23,587 nucleotides of DNA from assembly GCA_002730795.1 (NCBI GenBank), contig PCAX01000039.1:1-23587 (forward strand), given 5' to 3'. Position numbers and translations under genes: made by a program. The DNA is from Chloroflexota bacterium (lineage in GTDB: Bacteria > Chloroflexota > Dehalococcoidia > Lucifugimonadales > Lucifugimonadaceae). The first letter of the stretch is position 1; the number at the start of each line of letters is the position of its first letter. Below the pieces are notes generated by a model that saw only the letters and a program-made list of their open reading frames with translations, had not been told where the DNA came from and ran no database searches. This document shows, piece by piece, positions 7,831-16,938 of the stretch.

Positions 7831-8610
7831 ATGAATATTGAAAATATTTTTGATAAATGGAGCAAAGTTTATGACATTTTTTATTCCACTGCTCCTAAAA
7901 ACGATATTTTTTTTTACATTGACATGTGTAAGAAATTTGGAGGTCCCATTTTGGAATTAGGTGCTGGAACAGGTCGGATATTAGTACCGATATCAAATGC
8001 TGGTTATTCAATAACCGGACTAGATATAAGTAACGGAATGTTATCCAAAATCAAATCTAAAATAAAAACAAACAAAAATAGTTACCAAAAAATTGAACTG
8101 CTCAAAGCAGATATGAAGAGCTTTAAATTAGATAAAAGATTTGAGCTTATTTTAATACCCGCTAGAACCTTACTTCTTGAAACTAATTATGAAAAACAAG
8201 TAATGGTGTTGAAAAACGCTGCGGCCCATCTTACAAATTCAGGACGAATAATTTTTGATATATATTACCCAGATAAAGAGATGATTAATTGTGATCCTGA
8301 TGAAGAGTTCCTTCTAGGAGTTTCAGACGCCCAAGAAGATGGAGGTCGCTATATTTTAACGGGGAAAAACCGTTTCGATACTGTTAATCAATTAAATTTT
8401 TCCAGTCAATATATAGAAAAAGTAAATGAGCACGGCGAATCTTTAAATAAAGCTATGCTTCCAGTCGAAACACGATATTTGTATTTTGGACAGGTAGTAG
8501 AAATGTGTAAAATGGCAAACCTTAAAATAGACTATGCCTACGGAAATTTTAATTACGACCCAATTACTGAGACGAGTGACGACATGGTTTTTGTATGTTC
8601 GAAAACATGA
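7831..8610 (+). CDS. Class I SAM-dependent methyltransferase
   Basis: The 259-residue protein has a clear Rossmann methyltransferase core. Motif I ILELGAGTGRILVPI spans 40-54. The acidic end of strand beta-2 is in GLDIS (D65), and a post-I acidic segment LKADMKSF lies at 91-98. The N-terminal DKWSKVYDIFYS resembles small-molecule methyltransferases in which a W-x3-YD motif caps the SAM site. The C-terminal half is less conserved and would hold the acceptor site, so the substrate is unknown. It is a single gene with its own promoter region, convergent with the D-2-hydroxyacid dehydrogenase 6 bases downstream. Base composition is AT-rich, with many lysine AAA codons, but not clearly different from the neighbours. 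Confidence 0.88.
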   Translation: MNIENIFDKWSKVYDIFYSTAPKNDIFFYIDMCKKFGGPILELGAGTGRILVPISNAGYSITGLDISNGMLSKIKSKIKTNKNSYQKIELLKADMKSFKLDKRFELILIPARTLLLETNYEKQVMVLKNAAAHLTNSGRIIFDIYYPDKEMINCDPDEEFLLGVSDAQEDGGRYILTGKNRFDTVNQLNFSSQYIEKVNEHGESLNKAMLPVETRYLYFGQVVEMCKMANLKIDYAYGNFNYDPITETSDDMVFVCSKT

Positions 8611-8616
8611 TAAAAA

Positions 8617-9573
8617 TTATATCGAAGCAGTCTTATCACATATATGATTCAAATTTTTATTATTAATGTAATTTGTTAAATTATCTTCAAAAATAATTCT
8701 ACGCATTTCGTAAAGTTCCGGACTTAGTGCAGAAACGTGTGGAGTAATTATTATGTTATCGAGAGACCATAAATCACTATCGATTGGTAAAGGCTCTACC
8801 ACGGTAGCATCTAAAGCAGCCCCACCTAAATGACCTAACTTCAAATATTTCATTAAGGCCAGTTCGTCTACTATGCCACCCCTTGATACCACAACTATAA
8901 AGGATCCTTTTTTCATTAATTCCAATTGGGCCACATCTATTGAAGATCGAGTAGACGCTAACAAAGGAGCAGTTACAATCAAAAAGTCGGAAATTTTACA
9001 TAATTCATCAAGACGATCATCCGTCCAACATTCGGATACAAAATCAGGTACAAATGAAGGATTAGGATCGACAGAAAAAATTTCCATGCCAAAACCGACA
9101 CACCTTTGGGCAACGGCCCTTCCTATTTCACCAAGGCCAAAAATACCAACTGTCCTTCCAGTAAGTTCAACGATTTTTGAATTGTATTTTTGTGTATCCC
9201 ATACGCGTTGGCTCTGATCTTTATAGCAATCATTAAATCTATGGGCTAAAGAAATCATCGCTCCTATGGCGTAATCAGCCATGGCGTTTACGTGAGTTTT
9301 TGGTGAATTTGTGATAATCACATCGGAATCCAAAATTTCTCTGTATTTCGCTATCTTATCGATACCCATTCCTGGGCAAGCAATCCATTTGAGGTTGGTT
9401 AGCAGTTTAAACTGTGTTGAATTCGGCCATCCAAAATACACCTCAGCCATTGAGGTTTCTTCGGGAATTTCATCTCCTTGCATACAATCATAAAAATCTA
9501 CACTAGGAAATTTCTCTCTAAGACGCTCTATAAAATTATTACCTAAATGGTCGGCCCCTATAATCACCTGCAT
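8617..9573 (-). CDS. D-isomer-specific 2-hydroxyacid dehydrogenase
   Basis: An NAD(P)-dependent reductase of 2-oxo acids, or oxidase of D-2-hydroxy acids. In the 318-residue form the dinucleotide-binding loop is GLGEIG (146-151) and D169 ends the next strand. The catalytic triad is R231 (VSRGGIVDE), E260 (VVEPLP) and H279 (ITPHVSAL). The weakly conserved N-terminal lid (WPNSTQFKLLTNLKWIACPGMGID) is of the type seen in phosphoglycerate- and glyoxylate/hydroxypyruvate-reductase relatives. I set the start at the ATG at 9573, which gives MQVIIGADHLG, because a GGAG lies about 8 bases ahead of it. The longer reading from the TTG at 9594 adds 7 residues and has no such site. Confidence 0.9.
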   Translation of the reverse strand: MQVIIGADHLGNNFIERLREKFPSVDFYDCMQGDEIPEETSMAEVYFGWPNSTQFKLLTNLKWIACPGMGIDKIAKYREILDSDVIITNSPKTHVNAMADYAIGAMISLAHRFNDCYKDQSQRVWDTQKYNSKIVELTGRTVGIFGLGEIGRAVAQRCVGFGMEIFSVDPNPSFVPDFVSECWTDDRLDELCKISDFLIVTAPLLASTRSSIDVAQLELMKKGSFIVVVSRGGIVDELALMKYLKLGHLGGAALDATVVEPLPIDSDLWSLDNIIITPHVSALSPELYEMRRIIFEDNLTNYINNKNLNHICDKTASI

Positions 9574-9675
9574 AAATTTTCTCCAAAAAGACAATGGATT
9601 TGTTTTACGTTCATGTACTTATTGATGACATTATCGTATAAGTGGAAATCAAAGTAATTAGATTGCTGAACCAAA

Positions 9676-11667
9676 TTGAACAAAACTTTCAAAATACGTG
9701 CAAACTATGATCCTATGGGTGATCAACCTTCTGCAATTGAATCGTTGTCTAATGGCATAAAAAAAGGTCTAAAACATCAGACATTATTGGGTGTTACTGG
9801 GTCGGGGAAAACTTTTACAATGGCCGGTATAATAGAAAATTGTCAACGTCCTACATTAGTAATCGCACACAACAAAACCCTTGCAGCTCAATTGACGACC
9901 GAACTTCAAGAAATTTTCCCTGACAATTCAGTTCAATACTTTGTATCGTATTACGATTATTATCAACCTGAGGCATACATACCTAGAACCGATACTTTTA
10001 TCGAAAAAGACGCTGATATTAACGAAGAAATAGACCGATTAAGGCACGCTGCTACAAGATCATTACTTACTAGAAATGACACATTGATAGTAGCCAGTGT
10101 AAGCTGTATCTATGGACTAGGTTCTCCAGAAGAATACAAATCGATTTCTTTAAAACTGAAGAAAGGAGATACAACTGGCTTACGGAAAATATCGCGCCGA
10201 CTTACAGAGATGTTCTACGAAAGAAACGATTTTGAAACAAAAAGGGGTAATTTCAAAATAAAGGGCGATACTTTGGAAATAATCCCAGCTTACGAGGAAT
10301 TTGGCATAAGAATCCAATTTTTTGGAGATGAAATAGATCAAATGAACGAAATAGATTCTTTGACTGGGGAAGTTCTAAGTGATCCTGATGAAATCAATGT
10401 GTATCCTGCAAAACACTTTGTTACCCCAACTGAACAATTTCAAGATGCTCTCGGAGATATCGAGGAAGAATTGGATCAATCAGTTGATAATTTCCACAAT
10501 TCAGGTAAATTACTTGAAGCTCAGAGAATCCAACAAAGAACTAAATACGATCTAGAGTTATTACGAGAAACTGGGACTTGTCCTGGCGTGGAAAATTATT
10601 CTCGTCCTTTAGGTCGGAGGCAACCTGGTTCTGCTCCATGGACTCTTCTCGATTATTTCCCAGAAGACTTACTAATATTTATAGATGAGTCCCACATGAC
10701 AATACCACAAATCCGGGGAATGTTCGCAGGCGATTTAGCGAGAAAAACTACGTTAGTTGAATATGGGTTCAGGTTACCATCCGCTATAGATAACAGGCCT
10801 CTTTCATTCCCAGAATTTGAAGAACGCATAAATCAGATAGTTTATGTTTCCGCCACTCCAGGCCCATATGAAATTAAAATGCAAGAATTCAGAGCAGAGC
10901 AAATAATACGCCCAACAGGTTTGGTCGATCCAAAAATTTACATAAAACCAACTCTTGGTCAAATTGATGATCTTTTTGAAAGAATTAAAGTAGTAACTAA
11001 AAGAAATGAAAGAACATTGATTACTACTCTAACCAAAAAGATGTCAGAAGAATTAGCAGATTACATGACTGAAATGGGAATCAAAGTACACTACCTACAC
11101 TCAGAAATAGACACCATTAAGAGGTCAGAAATATTAAGGGATTTGAGATTGGGAATTTACGATGTCGTAATCGGTATAAACTTATTACGAGAAGGAATTG
11201 ATCTGCCAGAGGTTTCACTTGTTGCAATACTAGATGCCGATAAAGAAGGGTATCTTAGATCGGAAACTGCTCTTATTCAAACGATGGGAAGAGCGGCACG
11301 ACACGTTGATGGTACTGTGATTATGTATGCCGATAAAGTAACTGGATCGATGACCCGCGCTATAGAAGAAACAGAACGCAGAAGAATAATACAAACATCG
11401 TACAATAAAGAAAATCACATAATGCCTAAATCAATCGTCAAAGAAGTCCATGACATTACCCAAAGGATTCGAAAAACTTCATCGAAGGGTCCATACAATA
11501 GTTCATTTGCCAATATATCAAAAAAAGATTTGCTAGTATTTATAAAAGATTTAGAGAAAGAAATGAAAAATTCGGCGAGAGATTTGGAATTTGAGAAAGC
11601 GGCCGTATTGAGGGATCAGATAACTGATTGTAGAAAAATCCTTTTATCCAAAGATACGGTTGAATAA
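9676..11667 (+). CDS. uvrB: Excinuclease ABC subunit UvrB
   Basis: UvrB is the damage-verifying helicase of nucleotide excision repair, acting with UvrA and UvrC. The 663-residue protein is complete. Walker A GVTGSGKT is at 39-46, and the beta-hairpin that probes the DNA is at about 92-117 (YYDYYQPEAYIPRTDTFIEK). The DESH helicase box is at 337-340. Helicase motifs V/VI are LLREGIDLPEVSLVAILDAD and QTMGRAARHVDG. The C-terminal UVR domain for UvrC/UvrA contact is in DLEKEMKNSARDLEFEKAA. The start is a TTG at 9676; no ATG in the same frame precedes the conserved FKIRANYDPMGDQPSAI, and the ribosome binding site is weak. uvrA and uvrC are not in this window. No SOS-type LexA box could be recognised upstream. 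Confidence 0.97.
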   Translation: MNKTFKIRANYDPMGDQPSAIESLSNGIKKGLKHQTLLGVTGSGKTFTMAGIIENCQRPTLVIAHNKTLAAQLTTELQEIFPDNSVQYFVSYYDYYQPEAYIPRTDTFIEKDADINEEIDRLRHAATRSLLTRNDTLIVASVSCIYGLGSPEEYKSISLKLKKGDTTGLRKISRRLTEMFYERNDFETKRGNFKIKGDTLEIIPAYEEFGIRIQFFGDEIDQMNEIDSLTGEVLSDPDEINVYPAKHFVTPTEQFQDALGDIEEELDQSVDNFHNSGKLLEAQRIQQRTKYDLELLRETGTCPGVENYSRPLGRRQPGSAPWTLLDYFPEDLLIFIDESHMTIPQIRGMFAGDLARKTTLVEYGFRLPSAIDNRPLSFPEFEERINQIVYVSATPGPYEIKMQEFRAEQIIRPTGLVDPKIYIKPTLGQIDDLFERIKVVTKRNERTLITTLTKKMSEELADYMTEMGIKVHYLHSEIDTIKRSEILRDLRLGIYDVVIGINLLREGIDLPEVSLVAILDADKEGYLRSETALIQTMGRAARHVDGTVIMYADKVTGSMTRAIEETERRRIIQTSYNKENHIMPKSIVKEVHDITQRIRKTSSKGPYNSSFANISKKDLLVFIKDLEKEMKNSARDLEFEKAAVLRDQITDCRKILLSKDTVE

Positions 11668-11763
11668 CCAAAACAAATCAATATCAGAATTTGGACTGAA
11701 TGTTAGTAACTCCAACTCTGGTTTTGTAACATTGTAAAAAGAGGAGAACGAATCATACAAATT

Positions 11764-12069
11764 ATGTCTACTATTACATCCGAAGAAGTACTAGAAGCGC
11801 TAAGAGACGTCTATGATCCTGAAATACCAGTTAACGTGGTAGATTTGGGTCTAATTTATTCCGTAGATGTTTCCGACGGCGACGTTCATGTAGAAATGAC
11901 TCTGACAGCGGCCGGTTGCGGGATGGGACCTTATATTGCCCAACAGGCAGAATGGCGAATTGCAGAAATAGAAGATATTGAGGATGTGCAAGTCGACGTG
12001 GTATTCGATCCGCCTTGGAGTCCCGACTTAATAACTGATGAAGGAAAAAGGCTTCTTGGAATTGACTAA
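11764..12069 (+). CDS. DUF59/MIP18-family iron-sulfur assembly protein (SufT-like)
   Basis: This small (101 aa) free-standing DUF59 protein has the features of the family: DVYDPEIPVNVVDLGLIYSV (15-34) and TLTAAGCGMGP (46-56). C52 is the conserved reactive cysteine. The tail VVFDPPWSPDLITDEGKRLLG is typical of SufT and of the DUF59 domain found at the N-terminus of many Mrp proteins. Family members help deliver Fe-S clusters to target proteins. It lies 15 bases ahead of the Mrp/ApbC-type ATPase gene, so the two modules that many bacteria carry fused are here adjacent separate genes. A GAGGAG sits at 11741-11746, farther than usual from the ATG at 11764. Confidence 0.9.
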   Translation: MSTITSEEVLEALRDVYDPEIPVNVVDLGLIYSVDVSDGDVHVEMTLTAAGCGMGPYIAQQAEWRIAEIEDIEDVQVDVVFDPPWSPDLITDEGKRLLGID

Positions 12070-12084
12070 TTTGGGAGTAAAGTA

Positions 12085-12891
12085 GTGAGCAAGCCAAGAC
12101 AATTAACACCCCAAGAAGAGGCACGATTAGCACAAGTAAGGAAAAATTTCCAAGAACGCCGACAAATATCCGAAAATCTACAATCAATAAAGAAAAAAAT
12201 TGGGATTTATTCCGGAAAAGGCGGTGTTGGTAAAACTACAGTAGCCACTAACTTAGCAATTCAAATAGCTAAATCTGGCTTCTCTGTTTCTCTTTTTGAT
12301 TGTGATATTGATTGTCCAAATGTCACGAAGACTTTGCATATTTCCGAAGGGCCCATCGAAAAAGACAGTAAACTTATTCCGCCTTCCAGGCATGGAGTGA
12401 GCGTTATGTCAATGTCTTTTTTCCAAGAAGATGAAGAAACTGCAATTATATGGCGAGGTCCAATGATTCGTAATGCCATAAACCAATTTCTGCATTCTAC
12501 CCAATGGGGTCAACTTGATTTCATGATAGTTGATTTACCTCCAGGCACATCCGATGCTCCTTTGACTGTGATGCAAACTCTTCAACTAGATGGATTTATT
12601 GTAGTCACTACACCTCAAGACCTTGCAGCACTGGATGCAAAAAGATCTATCAATATGATCAGAAAATTAAACCTCGAAGTAATTGGAATAGTTGAAAATA
12701 TGTCGGGCGATATTTTCGGTAGAGGGGCAGGAGAAGAAATTTCTAAGAGTATGGGTATACCATTTTTTGGTTCTATTGAACTTCGGAAGGATTACAAAAC
12801 ATCCACAAATCCAACCGTGTTGGAATCCGAAGATGTAGAAAAAGAGTACTCGACTATCAGCAATAATTTATTATCGAAGCTTAATTTTTGA
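12085..12891 (+). CDS. apbC: Mrp/ApbC-family P-loop ATPase lacking the C-terminal CxxC
   Basis: Mrp/ApbC (Nbp35-like) ATPases are Fe-S cluster carriers. The deviant Walker A SGKGGVGKTT is at 43-52, Walker B-like MIVDLPPGTSD at 147-157, and FGRGAGEEISKSMGIPFFGSI at 211-231 is diagnostic of the family. In typical members a CxxC used for cluster binding lies between VENMS and the FGRG motif. Here the sequence runs VENMSGDIFGRG, with that segment absent. The only cysteines are C73 and C77 in FDCDIDCPN, where relatives read DADIxGPS. Residues 1-36 form a charged helix-like leader. The start is GTG at 12085, supported by GGGAG 7 bases upstream. It is co-transcribed with the DUF59 gene. Its 3' end overlaps the convergent gene at 12881 by 11 bases. 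Confidence 0.9.
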   Translation: MSKPRQLTPQEEARLAQVRKNFQERRQISENLQSIKKKIGIYSGKGGVGKTTVATNLAIQIAKSGFSVSLFDCDIDCPNVTKTLHISEGPIEKDSKLIPPSRHGVSVMSMSFFQEDEETAIIWRGPMIRNAINQFLHSTQWGQLDFMIVDLPPGTSDAPLTVMQTLQLDGFIVVTTPQDLAALDAKRSINMIRKLNLEVIGIVENMSGDIFGRGAGEEISKSMGIPFFGSIELRKDYKTSTNPTVLESEDVEKEYSTISNNLLSKLNF

Positions 12892-13798
12892 CAATCCTTG
12901 GTTCTTTGTTATGTTTTCTGTTTTTTTTGTTCAAAACAGTAGACAGGATATTAATGGTTTCATCCAATGTTCTATTAACATCGTACGTTTCGGGCCGTTC
13001 AGACCCCAATGGGGAATCAGCTATTAAATCAAACATCTCCGATGCTCCTAGATGTATATTTTTAGTTATTCCTTGCGAATGAAATGTATCAGAAATTTCG
13101 TTCATTTCGCCTATCCATCTGAATGCTTTTGTTGACAGCGCATTAACACCGTTCATTTCCTGCAACATAGACTTTTGTGAATCAGCTAGTTCGCTGATCA
13201 AAAATTCATAGATATTTAACCTATTTGCAGTAATAAGTGCTGAAGAATAAAGAGCCATTTTACCCTTAGTTAAGGACGCATAGCACATCTTCAATGCGGC
13301 TGCCTGGCCGATTTCGTTGCCTATGAATTTTACCTCAATACCTTTATCATCTAATTGTAAAAGATTTTCAGCATATCGCCCAGAAACATAAAATTTTGGT
13401 TTGTTCCCTGCAGTATTTGGTGGGGTACCAACAATTCCAGCATCTACAAATTTGCATCCGGCATTTTCAATAATCTTACTTATATCTTTTTTGGTGGATG
13501 GAGCAATGGCATTGCAATCAACATATATTAAATCACAGTTAGAATTTATAGAATCAGCCACCTTTTCAGCTACAGACAATGCCTCGGAGGGCACCAAAAT
13601 AGATAAAATGACATCGCATATTTTTGTCAAATCATCCAACGAATCAACAGACGATATGCCAGCCGATTGAGACAACAACCGAGTCCTATCACTTCTGTTT
13701 TTCAAATTTGCAAAAACATTAAATCCATTTAGCCTAAGAGCTTGCCCAACCGCTGAACCCATATCGCCTGGGCTTAAAATCCCTATATTCTTTATCAA
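12881..13798 (-). CDS. NAD(P)-dependent oxidoreductase, 6-phosphogluconate-dehydrogenase-like with DUF1932-type C-terminus
   Basis: The N-terminal Rossmann domain (IGILSPGDMGSAVGQALRLNG, 5-25) resembles the 6-phosphogluconate/3-hydroxyisobutyrate dehydrogenase superfamily. The GNEIGQAAALKMCYASLTKGKMAL stretch carries K170 at the place of the catalytic lysine. The all-helical C-terminal half (SDTFHSQGITKNIHLGASEMFDLI) resembles DUF1932 proteins. The protein probably oxidises a beta-hydroxy acid. The start is a TTG at 13798, supported by AGGGTGA a few bases upstream; no in-frame ATG is near. It follows the SelA-fold PLP gene by 19 bases on the same strand, indicating one transcript and likely a shared pathway. 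Confidence 0.85.
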   Translation of the reverse strand: MIKNIGILSPGDMGSAVGQALRLNGFNVFANLKNRSDRTRLLSQSAGISSVDSLDDLTKICDVILSILVPSEALSVAEKVADSINSNCDLIYVDCNAIAPSTKKDISKIIENAGCKFVDAGIVGTPPNTAGNKPKFYVSGRYAENLLQLDDKGIEVKFIGNEIGQAAALKMCYASLTKGKMALYSSALITANRLNIYEFLISELADSQKSMLQEMNGVNALSTKAFRWIGEMNEISDTFHSQGITKNIHLGASEMFDLIADSPLGSERPETYDVNRTLDETINILSTVLNKKNRKHNKEPRIVKN

Positions 13799-13817
13799 AA
13801 TATCACCCTATTAGAAT

Positions 13818-14966
13818 TTACCGTTCGGTGATCAATTTCCTAATAGTTTTTCCCACAATTTCTTCCTGTCCCTTACTTAATCCAAACACATGCAAAACTA
13901 TTCTGGTGTCTCCTGCTGGTACTCTCGTCCAAATTGAAGGGTCTTGTTGTTTTAAACTAGCAACTAAATCTTCATTAGATAACCCAACAATACCTTCATC
14001 AATGTCAATAAAAACTCCAAAAGGTTGATGTCCTACAATATTTGTGTTTAGCTCGACTGATACGCCAGGTATATTAACAAGATGTTCGATTATACTGGTT
14101 GATTGCCGTTCAGCATACGCAAGCCTTGACTCATGATTCAAACTAACCCAACGTTCAACAGCAGAAACAACTCCGATAATTTCTTGACGATCAACTTTTT
14201 GTGGCCGCCCAATCCCACGGATTCTTCTGGTTTCATATCCTACGAATGAGTTGCGAGCAATAGCTTCGATTACTTCACTAGTCCCTAAAGCAAAACCAGT
14301 AGAATGTGGAGCTCCCATGTACTTTGCCGCTATGCACTGAAAATCCGCCCCCATACGAACATATTTACCAAAATTCTCTAGTGGATATATTTGACCTGCA
14401 GCATCAACCATTACTGGCTTGTTTTTTTCGTGGGAAAATTCGATAACTTGCTCTAATGACAAAATATTTGGGTCAACCGGATTGCGTTCATCCACAGGGT
14501 AGGCTATCACAGCAGTTTGGTCACTTATTGCAGATTCCAAATCACCAACAGAAGTGCCTGAATCATCACCAAATTCTACCAATTTTCCTCCAGCAAATTC
14601 TAAGCACCTGTCATACCAATACCTTTGTCTTTTTTGAATAAGTATTTCATTAGGCATTCCCCTAGTGTCAGGTAATTGTTCTATTTTTTTATCATCAATA
14701 CCCGCCATAAAGGCAGCCGTCCCTAATGTCAAAGCAGACCCAGCCCCTGAAGTTATATACGCTGCAGGAACATCAAGTAGGTCAGCTATTCGCTGTCCTG
14801 CAAATTGTTCAAGTTCGCTCAACGGTATATAGGCCGAATCAGCAGCTTCCATAGCGTCTTTAACTTCCTCTGCCAAGGTTGAACCACCCAGTAAAGTAAC
14901 ACTACCGGTTGCATTTATTACAGGAGTAGCTCCAAGCGATTTATATACTGATCCCCAATCGGACAT
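13818..14966 (-). CDS. SelA-fold PLP-dependent enzyme (aminotransferase class V-like; possible lyase)
   Basis: The 382-residue protein opens with SLGATPVINATGSVTLLGGS (10-29), the hallmark of the SelA/DgaE-like group of fold type I PLP enzymes. The likely cofactor residues are D188 (VMVDAAGQIYP) and the Schiff-base lysine K215 in FQCIAAKYMGAPHSTG. Members other than true selenocysteine synthase include ammonia-lyases acting on amino sugars or amino acids, and many uncharacterised enzymes. No tRNA-Sec, selB or selD is seen here, and the protein is shorter than SelA, so a metabolic role is more likely. The partner dehydrogenase 19 bases downstream suggests sequential steps in degrading a hydroxylated amino acid or sugar acid. 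Start is ATG at 14966, preceded by purine-rich AAGGA elements. Confidence 0.82.
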   Translation of the reverse strand: MSDWGSVYKSLGATPVINATGSVTLLGGSTLAEEVKDAMEAADSAYIPLSELEQFAGQRIADLLDVPAAYITSGAGSALTLGTAAFMAGIDDKKIEQLPDTRGMPNEILIQKRQRYWYDRCLEFAGGKLVEFGDDSGTSVGDLESAISDQTAVIAYPVDERNPVDPNILSLEQVIEFSHEKNKPVMVDAAGQIYPLENFGKYVRMGADFQCIAAKYMGAPHSTGFALGTSEVIEAIARNSFVGYETRRIRGIGRPQKVDRQEIIGVVSAVERWVSLNHESRLAYAERQSTSIIEHLVNIPGVSVELNTNIVGHQPFGVFIDIDEGIVGLSNEDLVASLKQQDPSIWTRVPAGDTRIVLHVFGLSKGQEEIVGKTIRKLITER

Positions 14967-15033
14967 TTCCTTTTATCCTTTTACTTAACTATTAATTAAA
15001 ATTAAACGTTTCTAAATTGTATAGATTTTTTTA

Positions 15034-16779
15034 TCAGTCGTCTTCTAGCGTTGAGGTATCTCCTTCTGGTAATCCGAGTTCACGAGCCTTTAGTAATCGT
15101 CGCATTATTTTACCGGAACGCGTTTTAGGCATCGTATCGATGAAATCAATTTCCCTTGGAGCTACACCAGCGGAAAGTTTGTCTCTCGCAAACCTAATCA
15201 GTTCCCGTCGTAATTCTTTGTTAGGTTCATAGTTAGTGTTCAGCGTTACAAATGCCTTGACGACTTCCATCGCTATTGGATCTGGTTTACCGATAACACC
15301 AGCTTCCGCTACAGCTGGATGTTCAATCAAAGCACTTTCTACTTCAAACGGCCCAACCAAGTGACCAGCAGTGTTAATAACATCATCAGCTCTTCCTTGA
15401 AACCAAAAATACCCGTCTTCATCAATCGAAGCTTGATCACCGGTTATGTACCATCCTTTTTTAAATCTAGAATTATACATTTCATCTTTCTGCCAATATC
15501 CATACATCATGGAAGGCCAACCTGGCCTGACAGCAAGAGCCCCCACTTCGCCTGTTGGTAGGGGATTAAACGATTCGTCTATCACAGCCATTTCGACTCC
15601 TGGTATAGGTCTTCCCATTGAACCAGGTCTTACCGGCATTGAGGCGTAATTTGCGCACATTATCGCACCGGTTTCGGTTTGCCACCAATTGTCGTGTATA
15701 GGCATTTTATAATTTTTGTTGCCCCATATCACAGCCTCCGGGTTCAACGGTTCCCCAACCGAACCGATAAATCTCAAAGAAGACATATCGAATTTTTCCA
15801 CCACTTCACTACCGGCCCGCATTAGCAACCTAATAGCAGTGGGAGCCGTATACCAAACAGTCACCTTATATTTTTCTATCAATTTGTACCAAGATTGAGC
15901 CCCAAACCCTCCCTCATAAATGAGCTGTGTCACTCCGTTTGTCCAAGGAGCCATGATCCCATAGGATGTACCAGTAACCCAACCAGGATCAGCCGTACAA
16001 AAGTAAATGTCATCAAATTTCAAATCTAAAGCCCATTTACCAGTTAACCATTGTTGTACCACAGCTTGATGACGGTGAAGAACCCCCTTCGGTTTGCCGG
16101 TCGATCCTGACGTATAATGCATAATGGAAAAATCATACTGACTGGTAGGTTCGATTTCAAAGTCTTTACCGCCTTCCGATTCCATAAGAGTTTCGTATGA
16201 TAAATCACCATCAACTAGAACCTCATCATGTCGACCGTTTTTATTAACAACAATTACATTCTTTAATGTTTTGATTTTTGGTAATACATCATTCAGTTTG
16301 TTTCTCAGTTCCGGACTGGTAATCAGGTATTTCGCACCAGCATCCTCCATCCTATCGCGAACCGGATCTGGTCCAAAGGCCGAAAAAAGTGGTGCTATAA
16401 CACCTCCAGCCTTCAATACTCCTAAAGCCGAAATATATAACTCGGGCAATCTATCCATAAAAATAAAAACTCTATCGCCACGCTCCATACCCAAACCTCG
16501 AATAACGGACCCAAATTGATCACTTTTATTTTTTATATCTAAAAAAGAATATTGTTCTTCTTCATCATTCTTTCCAACCCATATCATCGCGACTCGATCA
16601 CCAAAACCATTTTTTACGTGCCTATCTATTGCCTCATATGCATTGTTAAGCCCCCCACCTGGGAGCCAATCCATTTGATTAAACGCGTCCGACCACCAAT
16701 CAAAATTTTTTTTTCGTTCAAAGTAATCTTGTAAATTATTGATATTGGTATTAGATTTGGATATTTCTGGATTTGGCAT
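15034..16779 (-). CDS. acsA: Acetyl-CoA synthetase (Bacillus AcsA type)
   Basis: An AMP-forming acyl-CoA synthetase that activates acetate in two steps through acetyl-AMP. The phosphate-binding loop YTSGSTGKPKG lies at 222-232 and the WWQTETG adenine/acyl pocket motif at 365-371. The hinge region contains YITGDQASIDEDGYFWFQGR (444-463) and GHLVGPFEVESAL. The catalytic and acetylation-target lysine is K557 in KTRSGKIMRR. The tryptophan of WWQTETG is the residue that restricts the pocket to short acids in acetyl-CoA synthetases. At 581 residues it matches the shorter Bacillus-type AcsA rather than the ~650-residue Acs. Start is ATG at 16779 after AAGGG. It is divergent from rplI-dnaB. No acuA/acuC regulators are adjacent. 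Confidence 0.92.
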   Translation of the reverse strand: MPNPEISKSNTNINNLQDYFERKKNFDWWSDAFNQMDWLPGGGLNNAYEAIDRHVKNGFGDRVAMIWVGKNDEEEQYSFLDIKNKSDQFGSVIRGLGMERGDRVFIFMDRLPELYISALGVLKAGGVIAPLFSAFGPDPVRDRMEDAGAKYLITSPELRNKLNDVLPKIKTLKNVIVVNKNGRHDEVLVDGDLSYETLMESEGGKDFEIEPTSQYDFSIMHYTSGSTGKPKGVLHRHQAVVQQWLTGKWALDLKFDDIYFCTADPGWVTGTSYGIMAPWTNGVTQLIYEGGFGAQSWYKLIEKYKVTVWYTAPTAIRLLMRAGSEVVEKFDMSSLRFIGSVGEPLNPEAVIWGNKNYKMPIHDNWWQTETGAIMCANYASMPVRPGSMGRPIPGVEMAVIDESFNPLPTGEVGALAVRPGWPSMMYGYWQKDEMYNSRFKKGWYITGDQASIDEDGYFWFQGRADDVINTAGHLVGPFEVESALIEHPAVAEAGVIGKPDPIAMEVVKAFVTLNTNYEPNKELRRELIRFARDKLSAGVAPREIDFIDTMPKTRSGKIMRRLLKARELGLPEGDTSTLEDD

Positions 16780-16894
16780 GTTTTACCCTTGTATTTTCAG
16801 CTTTTATATTATTTCTACAAAAATATACTTAAGATGGTACAAAATTAATAGCACACGGGGTCAATTAATAGGCACAGTTATGATGTGAACATAG

Positions 16895-16900
16895 TATAAT
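16895..16900 (+). promoter_or_regulatory. Probable -10 element for the rplI-dnaB-dnaD cluster
   Basis: A perfect TATAAT stands 39 bases upstream of the rplI start in the 159-base spacer between acsA and rplI. The -35 region at the expected distance (GGCACA, 16871-16876) matches the consensus only partly. It is the best -10 match I noticed in the spacer and is rightly placed for the replication cluster. Confidence 0.45.
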
Positions 16901-16938
16901 TACTCATCGACGTTTCAACAACTGAAAGACACTGCATT

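Noticed and set aside
11831..12187. 118-residue minus-strand open frame across the DUF59 and apbC genes
   Set aside because: It is antisense to two clearly conserved genes, with low-complexity leucine/arginine content and no recognisable motif.
13818..14966. Selenocysteine synthesis gene (selA) reading of the SelA-fold protein, with the tRNA-Ser at the left edge as a possible partner
   Set aside because: The tRNA has a GCU anticodon and normal serine features, not tRNA-Sec. selB and selD are absent, and the protein is closer to metabolic SelA-like enzymes paired with a dehydrogenase.
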